Shown: positions 12,901-24,900 of the stretch, piece by piece
Position numbering within the stretch: position 1 is the first letter of the stretch
Layout: the number at the start of each line of letters is the position of its first letter
Assembly (NCBI GenBank): GCA_903813345.2
Contig: CAIIXF020000002.1
Location: 22,706,455-22,770,454 of the forward strand
DNA: 64,000 nt
Direction of reading: 5' to 3'
From: Owenia fusiformis
Taxonomy: Eukaryota > Annelida > Polychaeta > Sabellida > Oweniidae
Notes under the pieces: model-generated
Told to the model about the DNA's origin: nothing
What the model saw: the letters and a program-made list of their open reading frames with translations, nothing else
The model's database searches: none
Made by a program: the position numbers and the translations under genes

Positions 12901-15900
12901 AAATGTAAAATGTGCCCGCTTCTTTATTTTCATTAACAACTAAACAATAAATAAAACCAGCTTTAATTAAAATGGTCCAATTGTAGTAGAAACAAATGTA
13001 TTACATCATGGACTAATCTGTTGTTTATATCCCCGGTTTATATCTCAGATATTATATGGATTCAGAAAACACATGAATTGTGAAATGTGAGAGAATACAC
13101 GTTTTAATTTTGTTTTAGTATGGCTTAACACCACTTGTATCAGTTAACCTAATGCACCTTTCTTATTTATTATCAGTGATTTGCCAGAAGAAATCGGAGC
13201 AATACATGTACATCCAATATAATACAGGCTCGGAATAAGTTTTAGCCCAGGGGATCAATTTTCAAAAAACCAAGGATAATTTTGGCTCGAAATTACTTAA
13301 CAGTGCTCAGATTGGTAAAAAAAGTAGGATTTTGAAAGAATATTGGCAAGGGGAGGGGATTTACTTGAACCCAATGACCCCCCCCCCTCTCCTTGGCCAT
13401 GGATCTATACCAAATTTGTAATGTATTGATATATAGCAGTTTCGTGTCATCAATGTTTTGTGTTGTTTGTGAAGTGATTTAAAGTGTTTGTGTCTGTGTA
13501 AGAGGGGGCTTTAACTCTCTTAGTGCCGCAATAAATTTCAAAACATATATCTCAGTGCCACATTAATTTTGAATCAGACAGCTTTTTGACATATTTTGCA
13601 CTTCCATCATTCAAACCTGAATTTTAGACTTAGTTTAGAACCAAATGCAATGAAACTTGACATGGTGTATCATAATAACATTGGCTTGAAAATGCATGTA
13701 CAACATTATGCCAATGGCTGTGCTGGTTACCATGGTAACCATATTAATCTTGAAATCTTATAAAACATGAAAATCGTGAAATTTTCCAATTTGAAGACAA
13801 TATTTCTTATTACTGGTACCAGCGCATTCCATCTTAATTTCGGTTTTGGAACACAGCAATCGTCTCTTACTCAGTCTAGATAGTGTATCCAAACTTGATG
13901 TGCTGATATTAGGATATGATTGATTGATGCCTTAATAGGTTTCAAAACAGACGTCTCAGTGCCGCATTGTCTTTAAATCGGACAGGTTTTTGACATATTT
14001 TGCACTTCCATTATGAGAACCTGGATATAAGACTTAATCCTGAACCAAATGCAATGAAACTTATCATGGGTCATGAAAATAACAAAGGCTTGAAGATACA
14101 TGTATAACACCAAGTGATGGCGTTGTGGGTTGCCATAGTAACCATATTCACCTTGGTATCTTTAATAACAAGAAAATATTCAAATATCTCTGTTCAAAGA
14201 CAATGGTTTTGTATTAGCAATATCAGCACATGACATGTCATTTTTATAGTTGTTGCATGTCAGAATTATTTCTTATTCAGAATAAAACATTCTAAATTAA
14301 ATAAAGCATACAGTGTAGGGTTGTATCCAGATGTTTATATATAATGTCTTAATGTGATGATAAGATTTCAAATATTGAAGTCTTTGTGACACATTATCAT
14401 TTAAATATTATAAAGTATAACATTTTGTAAAGATTTTTTTGAAACTGTATTGCTGAAATACAGATATTTCATTCAGTTGATAATGAGTTGTTTTGACATT
14501 TGCTATGGGTCATCATGATGACATTATCTTGAAAGTTCATAAGAAACTTTAGTCCACTTAACATATCTGTTACCATGGTAACCATATTAAATCTCAGGTA
14601 AAAAACATCAGGTAAAAAAAAAATATATAGAATTTCAAAAAATTTCAATTTCCTATTCTGAATTATTTAGCCTAGTCTATGCTAAATCAAGAATGATTGA
14701 ATCAGCAATTAATACTTACTCTTTTATGAGTTTGTATTTGTTTTTTATTTTCAGAAGATATAAAACAATAAAAAGGATGTGTGCAGAAGTAAAATTATAT
14801 AATCAAGAATGATTGAATCAGCAATTAATACTTACTCTTTTATGAGTTTGTATTTGTATTTTCTTTTCAGAAGATATAAAACAATAAAAAGGATGTTTAC
14901 AGAAGTAAAATTATATAATCAGTGGTCCACCCTGTAAATGAAACATGTTTACCTTTCTGTATTTTGATTACTGGAGTTCACCTCTAAATGATATCTTGGG
15001 AAGCATCTTCCAATACAAATAACAATGCACCAGTTTAATTGTTGATTTGTAAAGATGCTATGTTGAGCATCAATATTATGTGTTGCCATTCATGTTTGTG
15101 AAAATAGGTATATGTTGTAATATTAACTACACATCAGAAGAATGCCTTCTTCGTGCCAGATATTTGTGTTTTACATTGAACAATAAAATGTAAAACATTT
15201 TTACTGGCTCAGCACAATTCTTTTCTCCAGACTGATTATAAGTACACTAAACTGCAACAATAATCATTTATTTTCAGATTCACTTTTATACTTCTGGCTC
15301 ATTAGGTTATGTACAGTACCAGGTATCTTATCAATTAAATGATATTCCTTCAATCTCCTTTCAAAGGCATTATGCCTTGGTGTCCAAATAAATGTCGTTG
15401 TTCTCGTGTCATCTGTAAATCAAGTTTATTTCCATAATGGTAACTGAATCCAGGAATCTGTGCCAGTCATCTTAGCTGTTGACTGAAAAACAACAAATGA
15501 ATTGGAATAAATTATATGCACTTCATGCAATTACATGTATGCAGTTTGTACTTGGTTGGGGATGATTTCATCAACAACAGAGCCACAGGGTGAGCCAAAA
15601 ATGCCACTTTAAAAGAAATGATTTAACTTTTTTATTACCCAACCTGCATGCACACAATTGTGCAGTTATAAAGGGCCAGTGGTCCTGATTAATTAAGTAG
15701 GCTAATGTAATGAGTACTTTAACTTAGGATTTTATTTGCTCTTAAAAGAGATATTCAATTGGTTCACCACCCTTTTTGATGATAGTTTTAGTTTTGGTTC
15801 TCATGCTGATAGAGCATTATCAACATTTCATTGCCCATTTTCTGGAAACCTCTCTAGTAAATGTGTACAATTCATTATGCATGGCTGGATTGCATTCTCA

Positions 15901-18900
15901 AGTTTCTTTGGGTATAAATATGATTTTGGATCAAATATTAAAAAAGATTATTAAACCCATGTACTGGGTTTTTAACAACGCCGTCCTCCCATTATGAGGA
16001 CGTAAATAAATAGTCAAGGACGCAGAAAAAAATTGTTGGTGCGTTCTTGGGACGCATTACTCACCATAGGTTGCAAACAAATGTTATTTTATATGAAAAA
16101 CGTCCCTAATTGGCGAAAACATATCAGAAATAAAATTGTCGAATGAAAAAAATAGAAAGTAAATTATTTTAGGTCAAACGGAATTTTCTCCAAGTTTAAC
16201 CCAATAAATCAAGCTTATACAACTTAAACTTAAAAAATATAGTATAACTTACCTTAATAATACTTATTTTGCTGAAACAATATGATAAAACCGGTACATT
16301 TTGGTCAAAATGTGGCCGGCTTTGCAGAAAGATTTCAATGTGAGAAGTGATATAAACACTGCCATCTTTTGGATTTTATAGTTAGTTTTTTTGCTTAGAG
16401 AAATCAGTCTACACTATATTCAGATATACAGCTGTGATTACATTGACTGGGGTTTAGAATTTGACATGGGATTAAATATGATGATTATTTAGGATATACA
16501 AAATGTGAGAATATTAAAATTGAAATTTAGAAATGCATCAAGGCAAGCTGTTGAAAGACTTCCTGGAAATGCTAAGATTGCTCAATTTTGAAGGTATAAA
16601 TATAGAAAATTTCTGTGGGGAGACTCACGCCCCTCTTTCATGTCAGTTTATGCATCAGGGCTGGAAAGAGGAACATTTTCACCAGCCCAAATGGGTGCAA
16701 AGACTTTCAAATGGCCTTGGATGTGACATTCTGTAACGCCTTGTGTATAAACGTTACTTATTCATCATTTACACTTGTACAATCTGACCCCAGGGTCTAA
16801 ATACATGCAATAAAAACATGATAAAGCAACATAAAGAATACATGTTTATTAAGTGTTTCTCTTTTTTCAATTGGGACCCACTTTTTTTGGGAGGGACCCC
16901 AAATTTTTATAACACTGGGTCCCCGGGACTCACTTTTCATAGTCCCTATTGAAAACGCTGCATGTATTATAACATACTGGAATTCCATAAAAAATTCAAA
17001 TATACAATTTAACTTTGTTCTATGTTTCACTTTAACCAATCAAATCGTTTGAATTACACCATGTGACTAAGAATTATTATAAAACAATTTTAAACCAAGA
17101 ATTGAATTTATTTTTGAAAAAAAAAATGATTAGAGAAATTTGTGTCCATTGAAAATACATAGCAAAACGGACATAGTTCAGCTTTTATCTTTCAATGTTA
17201 GTGATACGAAAAACTGCCTAAACTTTCAAAAATTGATTTCTCCATTTCACAAAAATGTGAGTTGGGACATTTTTATTCTCATAGGGCGATTTGTAAAAGT
17301 ATTATTACCTGTTGTTATTATCAAATGTGATGCAATTGACACTTTTTATCTTAATTTAATGTTTTCATAAAAAGTCAACTTTTTCAAAATATGACAAATA
17401 ATATTTGGATGATTAAACATGGGGCCATTCACAATAAAATACTACTAAGGATTTTACATAAATAGCATACCTGCAGTCATAAATTGTGGTCATATAATCT
17501 GCTAGATCGACTCCTACTTTGTTCTTTTAATATTTGTGTGTATCATTTCAGGTTGATGTTTTCTACTGCACTGCTCCCATGACAGTTATAACTAAGCTAT
17601 GTATCTCTGGAAAACAAAATTGAAACATGAATAAATATTCCTTTCAAGTATAGTCAGCTATGAGTATAAGGCAGGACAGGCAACTGTTTTTTCAAAGTTT
17701 TTGTATAAAATTGTAAAAATTATGTCACAAAGAAATATAAAATTTGCTCTTTGACTAAGATTTTAACTTGCTGTGGTTACTTTTGGATCCTATGTTCAGT
17801 AACTTTAATAATAAAATGAACTGCTTGCATTCATGTCATTATTGACGTCACTGTGAACAATAAAAGTTTTGAAATGGATGTCCTGTGAATTTCTGCTTTC
17901 TGTATGAGCTCACTTTATCCTTTGAATCTGAACTCCATTTCTTGAATACGTAATAAAAATAGTTCAAGTTATTTGTTAGATATTGACAAAACAAAACAAA
18001 ACCTTTTTCAACAAGAACAGATTTCTGCTTTTTTGAGGGGACTAAAAATGAATACAGTGAAACCCGTACATCCGAACACCTGGCTAATCCAAACATTTTT
18101 TGATGTCCAAATTTTTTCCTCCCATTGATTCCTATGTTAAAAAAAACCTTGAAATCTGAACACCTCTAATGCGAACACTCATATTTGAAAAATAACTTGT
18201 CTAAACAAACACTTTTCACAAAATATCACATATTTCTTGCAAAACTGCTCACATATTTTCAATTTAACACTGATTTCTTATGCTATCAAAACTTTTGAAA
18301 AAACAACAAATGATCTCAATCTTAATTGGTTTCTCTGGCATGACTTTGGAACAAAGCTATGTTGTCAATAAAAGTATTAATATTAATTCAGAATGATTTT
18401 ATGCATTTATATTTCTTCAAAAGCAAGAATCTTGCAGATGAAACCACCTCAAAATCTCAAAGCTTTTAGCCAGCCCTACTGGCATTCGGATTAGACAGGT
18501 TTTACTGTATATATTTTGCTATCTGAAATGATTTAGGAAATTGATAGTCCGACCAAACTTTATCTCGTGCATTGGACATTTATTTTTTTGTCAAATAAAA
18601 TGATGGCTATGTTTATGATAATTGTTATTATACTGTATTTGCTACTTCATACTTTGCACAGTATCTGCATGGAAAAAATACATGTACTGTATTACAATAT
18701 CTAGCCCCGGGAATCTAGCATGATATACTGTATTCTCTGTAAATTTCCTGTTCAATTATATTTTGCACTTTTCATGATTTTTTGAAGATTCACAAAATGT
18801 AATACTGTATTCTATTAAATGAACACATAGTATCAATAAAGTACATGCGACTTTCATGATCTCAAGAAAACACAAAGTTTAATGCGTTAAAGTTTTGATT

Positions 18901-21900
18901 ATTATTGAATATGGCATATGATAATTCTAATTCAGAGAAAGATATATGGGAGCTGTACAGTATGTAAACCTCAGCTCAGTGATAACATCTTGTAAAAAGA
19001 TTATTGGCGATATTTTTTCTACCTATCCCTTCGACTGATTCAATTTCAACTGATTCATCTTGGGAAGTACAGTATGCTCTCATTGGAGAGAATACAGTAG
19101 CCGCAAAATCCCAATAGTTCAATTTCGCACAATATAAATTTTAGTCTAGTGCTTGGTGAAAAAAGGTAGAATGGTACTATTTTCTTAATTTTAAGTTGGG
19201 TTCTAAAAGATTTTAATCAAAGAAATTAAGAAAAACTGGAAAAATTTGTTCCCAAATCTACAAAAAGTACAAGCCATGAAATTCAGAAAACTGAAAGTTA
19301 GTGAAAATAAATAGACACAAAATTTCAAAACTGCGAAAAAATATATTCTTCTTGATTTCGTTATTTGGGAAGTTAAAACAAGTCATACATATGTACCTCC
19401 TTTATCTATTTCTGGTCATTACTTTCCAATGTTCATGGTATCTATGGACTAGCATCAAGTATGTCTTTCTGATGACCAGATATACAGCAGGAGTCCAACG
19501 AAAGCTTTCTCGGGTATGTTAGCATCGGTCCACTCATCCTTCCCCTACTTTCTTTGCTGACAAACCAACATTTTGCTACTTTGCCGCAACATACGTATTT
19601 TCCTAGAATGCCTAGAAAAGAATCAAATGCATTCAATAATAAATGAATGAGTACAGAATACCTTACCGTGGTGATCAAAAGAATTTCTATCTGATATTCC
19701 GTAACGATTGGTATTACAGTGCTCTGTCATTGTATGTCATTGAAATCATGCAGTACTTCTGGTACACTAAGATTATGTACATGTAGTCTGCTGAGAGTAA
19801 AAGTACATAAACAATGAACTACTTGGATAGTCGTTACGATTTCAGTTTTTACAAGGATTATAGATATCATGCTTACCTATCAAAGATGCCGTTGGATACA
19901 CCACAAGGCCCAATTCCACATGGACATGTACTGAATCAATGTAAACAACTGGGGAAAATTCAGTAAAAAAATTCATTGTACAGGAAACCTCCTTTTCCGG
20001 TGAACTGACAACATTGGATATGATCATTTCTGAATAAATCGAATCCATGACATCCTCTTCAACATTTTCATCAAGGTATTTGCTTGATAGGTCTGAATTT
20101 AAGTCTTTTTTACTCCAAAATCAAAATCTCACATGTTTTTGTCAAAAACAAAAAACGACTGATTTGTGGCAGTGTATGCTGTAAAATGAAAGTGAAACGA
20201 AAACTTCCAATCTGCTTCAGCAATGACACACGCGAGGTACTTGATGAATATAGCTCCAAATCAGATTACTTTGTATTATTGATAGAATACAGAATGCATT
20301 CATAAGTCATAAAATCTGCTAAACATACATGAAGATCGGGGGATGATCTTCATTTGAAAAGTAGGTTAAATCTATGAACTGATCATTCTCAAGATATATA
20401 TATTTTAGTTACACTTCTTTATATATATCATTTTGTAATAATATGCATTTAGAATTGAGTAATACTTCAAATAAGATTATAAATTATCGTTAAATTTTTC
20501 GTTTGCAAGCATTATTGAAGTTTTTATCAATTATTAATCAATTATCATACGTTTCAAAATGACATGTCAAATGGATTGCCCCAGGGATTTCCCCAATGGC
20601 GCCATATTGAAAATATTTCCAAGACGTGGAGGAATATGTCGAGTTTCACTCTAATTTCTCCTCTTATCACTATTCCATTGGCTCAATATGAGGCATTTAC
20701 ATAAGGTATAGTACTGAAGTATGTAATCAGATAGTTTTATTGTGTTTTCAATCACTTCTGAATTGGAAATACGAACATATTTGAGTTTTACACAATTTTC
20801 CTTCAAAAACGACCTAAAAGTCGCACCGGCACTGAGACGTCAAACGAACAAAAAGTCGCACCGGCACTAAGAGAGTTAAGTGTTGTTTGTTGTAAACTTA
20901 ATTTGACAGAAAAATAATTGAGTTAAATTGTAAGGAAACCCAATGGAGTAAAAATGTGAGGAAACCCATTGATTAAAAATTAACTTTCCGTTAAGCCAAT
21001 CAATTAAATCCAAAGGACGATTCTCGGTTTGGAGAACGAAGTTCATCAATCTAAATGAGCATTATCCCTGCTTCGGACAAATTTAATTTTTTTTACATGA
21101 TATAGATTTGAATGTCTTCTTTTGAATAGTCATAATTTAATTTGGGTAATATTTCTAGATTTTTCGCAAAAAAATATTAGCGCAGTACACTGATGAACTT
21201 CATTCCCCAAATCGAGACTTGTATTTTATTGAATCGGTCTATTTGAGCATTATCCCTGCTTCAGACCAATTTGTTATTTTTACATATTGTAGATTTAATT
21301 GTCCTCTTTTGAATATTCATAGTTTAATTTGGGTAATATTTCTATATTTTTCATGAAAAATTTTTTAGCCCAGGAGGCTGTTCTCCAAACCGAGAATCGT
21401 TCTTTTAACACAATGTTAATCATAGCATAAGGGACATTATACAACCAAATAAATATGAAAAACTTAATTTGCAATTTATTTTTCAGTTGAAATTAGAACC
21501 ATTGGCTGTGGAAATTAATCCATTAACTCTAACAAACAGATTATTTATCAGTGTGAACAAAACTCAAATCATGGAAATTGAATAATTAGGTATTAAAGTT
21601 TGACTTTTTATATTGCTCTGGAATGTCAATACATGTATGTGAATGGTGAAAAACTACATGATATTGACGGAATTGTTGGCCACGTGGAGGGGGGGGTCCT
21701 TAGCTACGGGTCTGTATAAAATGCGTAATGTGTTTATTGAATATTGAGCAGTTCCCTGTCACAGAGATGTCTCTGCCTGTCATGACTGTTTTTCTGGTTG
21801 GCAGAGTGAATACAGGTGGTTGTTTGTACCTGTGTAAGAGGGGACGATTTAAATGTTGTTTGCAATAAACTTAATGTGACAGAGAAACAATGGATTAAAA

Positions 21901-24900
21901 ATGTGAGGGAAACAAATTAATTCAAAATTCAAAAATTAACTTTACAATGATTTCAATTGATTGAATCAAAAATTTAACACAATGTTAATCATAACATGAG
22001 GGACATTATCCAATCAAATATGTATGTAAAAAACTTATTTTGCGAATTATTTTTGTGGAATTAAGAGCCATCAGCTATAGAGATTAATTAATTAACCCTA
22101 ACAAACGGATTAATTATCAGCATGGATGAAACTCATTTCATAGGAATTGAATAATTAGGGATTAACGGCTCGAAAATAACCGCGTATAATCGGGTTTTGA
22201 TTGCAAATGCCAACATATTATTTGCTCCTGACAGGAATATTATTCTATATTATATTGCATTATATGTTGTTCCCTTTAAATAATACACGAATAATATTAT
22301 TAAATCAAAAATAATTCTTAAAAATACGTATTATATTTTTTTCCGCTATAATAAAAGAAATAACTGCCTATTATACAGGAAAAAATATTCTCTACGATTC
22401 TCTCTTAATGCAACTTATTTAGCAGTATATTAAACATTTTATTCTATATTATTTTTACTTTTTTACCAAGTGTATAAGATTCTCTTTGAACAAGCCTATT
22501 ACTGCAACATCATTCATTATTAAATGCCTCTAGGCACAAATAGGGAAGACCATTGTAAAATTAAGAAAATATATTTATTACCACCTTGCAAAGCCTGTTA
22601 TCAGGGTTTTACGAGGGTTGATCCAAAAGTTCTCCACCGTTTTATCTAAAAACATTATTTCTTGGTGAATTTTGTTCAAACTTGGTCAGGAGCAACATGT
22701 ATATGATAGCTTGCTATTGTATTAATATCGTTGAAAAAGTATAATATTAACTATTTTATTTGGTTACCATAGTAACAGGACAATGAGGTAGGCGGAGCTG
22801 AAAAAAATCACTGTTTATCACAATTTCTTGTCAAACAACGAGGTATTATTACAGAATTTTAACCAGGGGTTTTAACATTAATGAAGGCTTTTATTTGATG
22901 CAATATCAATGTTCTTTCTCCCTCAAAATAGTCCCTACCATGAGCTATGCATTTATTGCATCGTTTTATCCAATCATTGAACACATGCCGAAGTCCATTC
23001 TTAGCGACTAAATACACACTGTTGGTAAAAGCTTCAATCAGCGACTCATCTTCTGCAAAACGAATCCCACTGAGGGGCTTCTTAGCTTCAGGAAACATGA
23101 TTGTGGAAGTCACAGGGAGCTGAATCTGGGGAATATGGGGGATGCTTGACAAGTTCTGCTTGTAAATGCTCATGTATAACTTCTATTGTAATGTTAGCTC
23201 TGTGGGCAGGGGCGTTGTCATGATGGAAGTAGAAGCCGTCTACAATAAACTCTGGCCTCTTCTTCCTGATGGCATCTTTCAGATTCTTCCAATAGCAAAT
23301 GAAACACATCAATTATGATACCTCAGTTCATTTTCTAGTATCACAAATAGACCCACATACATGTACATGACATATTGTATAACTATGAAGGTACCATGGA
23401 AAGCCATATTATATCAACTAAGACATCGAAGAAATCAAGTCCAAAACACAGGGTCCAAGTCAGGTCCAAAACCCGGGATTCACAACTTACCTTTGAATAG
23501 TATGCAGAATTCACAGTAACTCCAGTTGGCACAGCATGAACGAGGGTGATTCCGTGGATGTCGAAAAAGACGATAAACATCACTTTAGATGCAGATTTCT
23601 GTCCCTTTGCCTTCTTTAGCCTATCAAATTCAACCCCACAGTACTGGTTACGCTAAGAAGCCCCTCCATGGGATTCGTTTTGCAGATGATGAGTCGCTAA
23701 TTGAATGGACTTTGGCAATCGGCATGTGTTCAATGATTGGATGAAACAATGCAATAAATGCATAGCCCATGGTGGGGACTGTTTTGAGGGAGAATGAACA
23801 TTGATATTGTATCAAATAAGAGACTTCATTAATGTTAAAACCCCTGGTTAAAACTCTGTAATAATACCACGTTGTTTGACAAGAAATTGTAATAAACAGT
23901 GATTTTATTCAGCTCCACCAACCTCATTGTCTTGTTACTATGGTAACCAAATAACATAGTTAATATTATATTTTTTCAATGATATTAATACAATAGCAAG
24001 CTATCATATACATGTTGCTCCTGACCAAGTTTGAACAAAATTCACAAAGAAATAATTTTTTTAGATAAAACGGTGGAGAACTTTTGGATCAAACCTCGTA
24101 GTACTAGTTTACAAGGCTTATATTTTACAATGTTGACTTGAACAATAGTGGCAGGCCATAGATTTCACTATGTTGCCCTTTGAAATGAAGTTATTGCTAT
24201 ATTGTTATTTTTTAGACCTACTCTTCCTTGAGGGCATGGAGGTGATATTTAAGGTTGCCTTGGTGTTGCTAGGAGAACACAAAGAGCTCATCAAACAATG
24301 TGAGAATTTTGAAACTGTGGTTGATTTCCTGAAAACGACCCTTCCAGACATGAGTCTAGTCCAGATGGAGAGAATTATCAATGAGGTTAGTGTCATCTGC
24401 TGAAACGGAAATGAGGCTGAAGTACCAAGAGGGAAAACCAGCAGCCATATTTGGTCTTATTTTTATGGCTAACAGTGACAAAACAGGAATTTATACTTTT
24501 GTATAAATCGAAAATGAGACTGAAATTATTTTCTCTTGAAGTGCCATCTATTTAACTTTTGGAAGTTGATTGACTGTACATGTAGTCCTGTATACCATGT
24601 TTCATAATCTGTTCTCATTTTTGTCAAGGGATCGATTTCTGTGGAATATTAGACTTGCTTTCAAGTAAAATGGATATTTAGATCATTGTAATGAGATATT
24701 ATATATTCATTTTCAGGTGTTCAAAATGGAAATATCCAAACAGCTGATCGCATATGAGATAGAATACCACGTCCTACAGGAGGAAATGGTCACGTCACCT
24801 CAGATGGGTGACAGCGAACTTTTCCACAAAGTAAACAACCTTAAACGTCAAAACATGGAACTCTTGGAGCAGTTACAAAATTCCCATAGTATTAATCATT

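Larger units (their letters stand above)
13515..20875. mobile_element. 7.36-kb TTAA-flanked piggyBac-like element, apparently non-coding
   Basis: TTAA is present at 13511-13514 and 20876-20879. The TIRs start CTCTCTTAGTGCCG at both ends (14 of 14), and a second TCTCAGTGCC copy lies inside each end. The flanks are two halves of one repeat unit: GTGTAAGAGGGGGC-TTAA on the left and TTAA-GTGTTGTTTGTTGT on the right, while the empty site is preserved at about 12445-12475 and near 21830. TTAA target and TIR style point to piggyBac. Kolobok also uses TTAA. No transposase motif was recognised. The interior has three degenerate ~405-430 bp repeats at the left, a 116-bp duplication and a MITE. Confidence 0.8.
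11295..22400. repeat. AT-rich inverted arms flanking the ~555-bp array
   Basis: The left arm (about 11295-11725) and right arm (about 22170-22400) are related as inverted copies. ACGAGAATAATCGCGTATAAT (left, complement) matches CTCGAAAATAACCGCGTATAAT (right) with few changes, and GGAAAAAAATATAAT occurs in both. They may be the ends of one large element whose core is the tandem array. The outer boundaries are not resolved. Confidence 0.4.
22612..24098 (-). mobile_element. Rearranged mariner with two inverted 3' halves
   Basis: TA lies at 22610-22611 and 24099-24100. Left end CGAGGGTTGATCCAAAAG and complement of the right end CGAGGTTTGATCCAAAAG. The similarity continues far beyond a normal TIR: 22612-23086 (475 bp) and 23652-24098 (447 bp) are inverted copies, both including the C-terminal transposase coding part. 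The normal 5' end of the element is missing and replaced by a copy of the 3' end. Confidence 0.9.
10863..24215. other. Intron 5, transposon-filled, 13.35 kb
   Basis: The GT-AG pair is confirmed by frame and protein continuity across it (G of exon 5 plus AC of exon 6 gives the Asp of DLLFLEG). Nearly all the length can be assigned to a tandem array, a TTAA element, MITEs and a mariner. The remainder (10863-11230, 22480-22609, 24101-24215) is AT-rich with nothing recognised. Confidence 0.9.
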
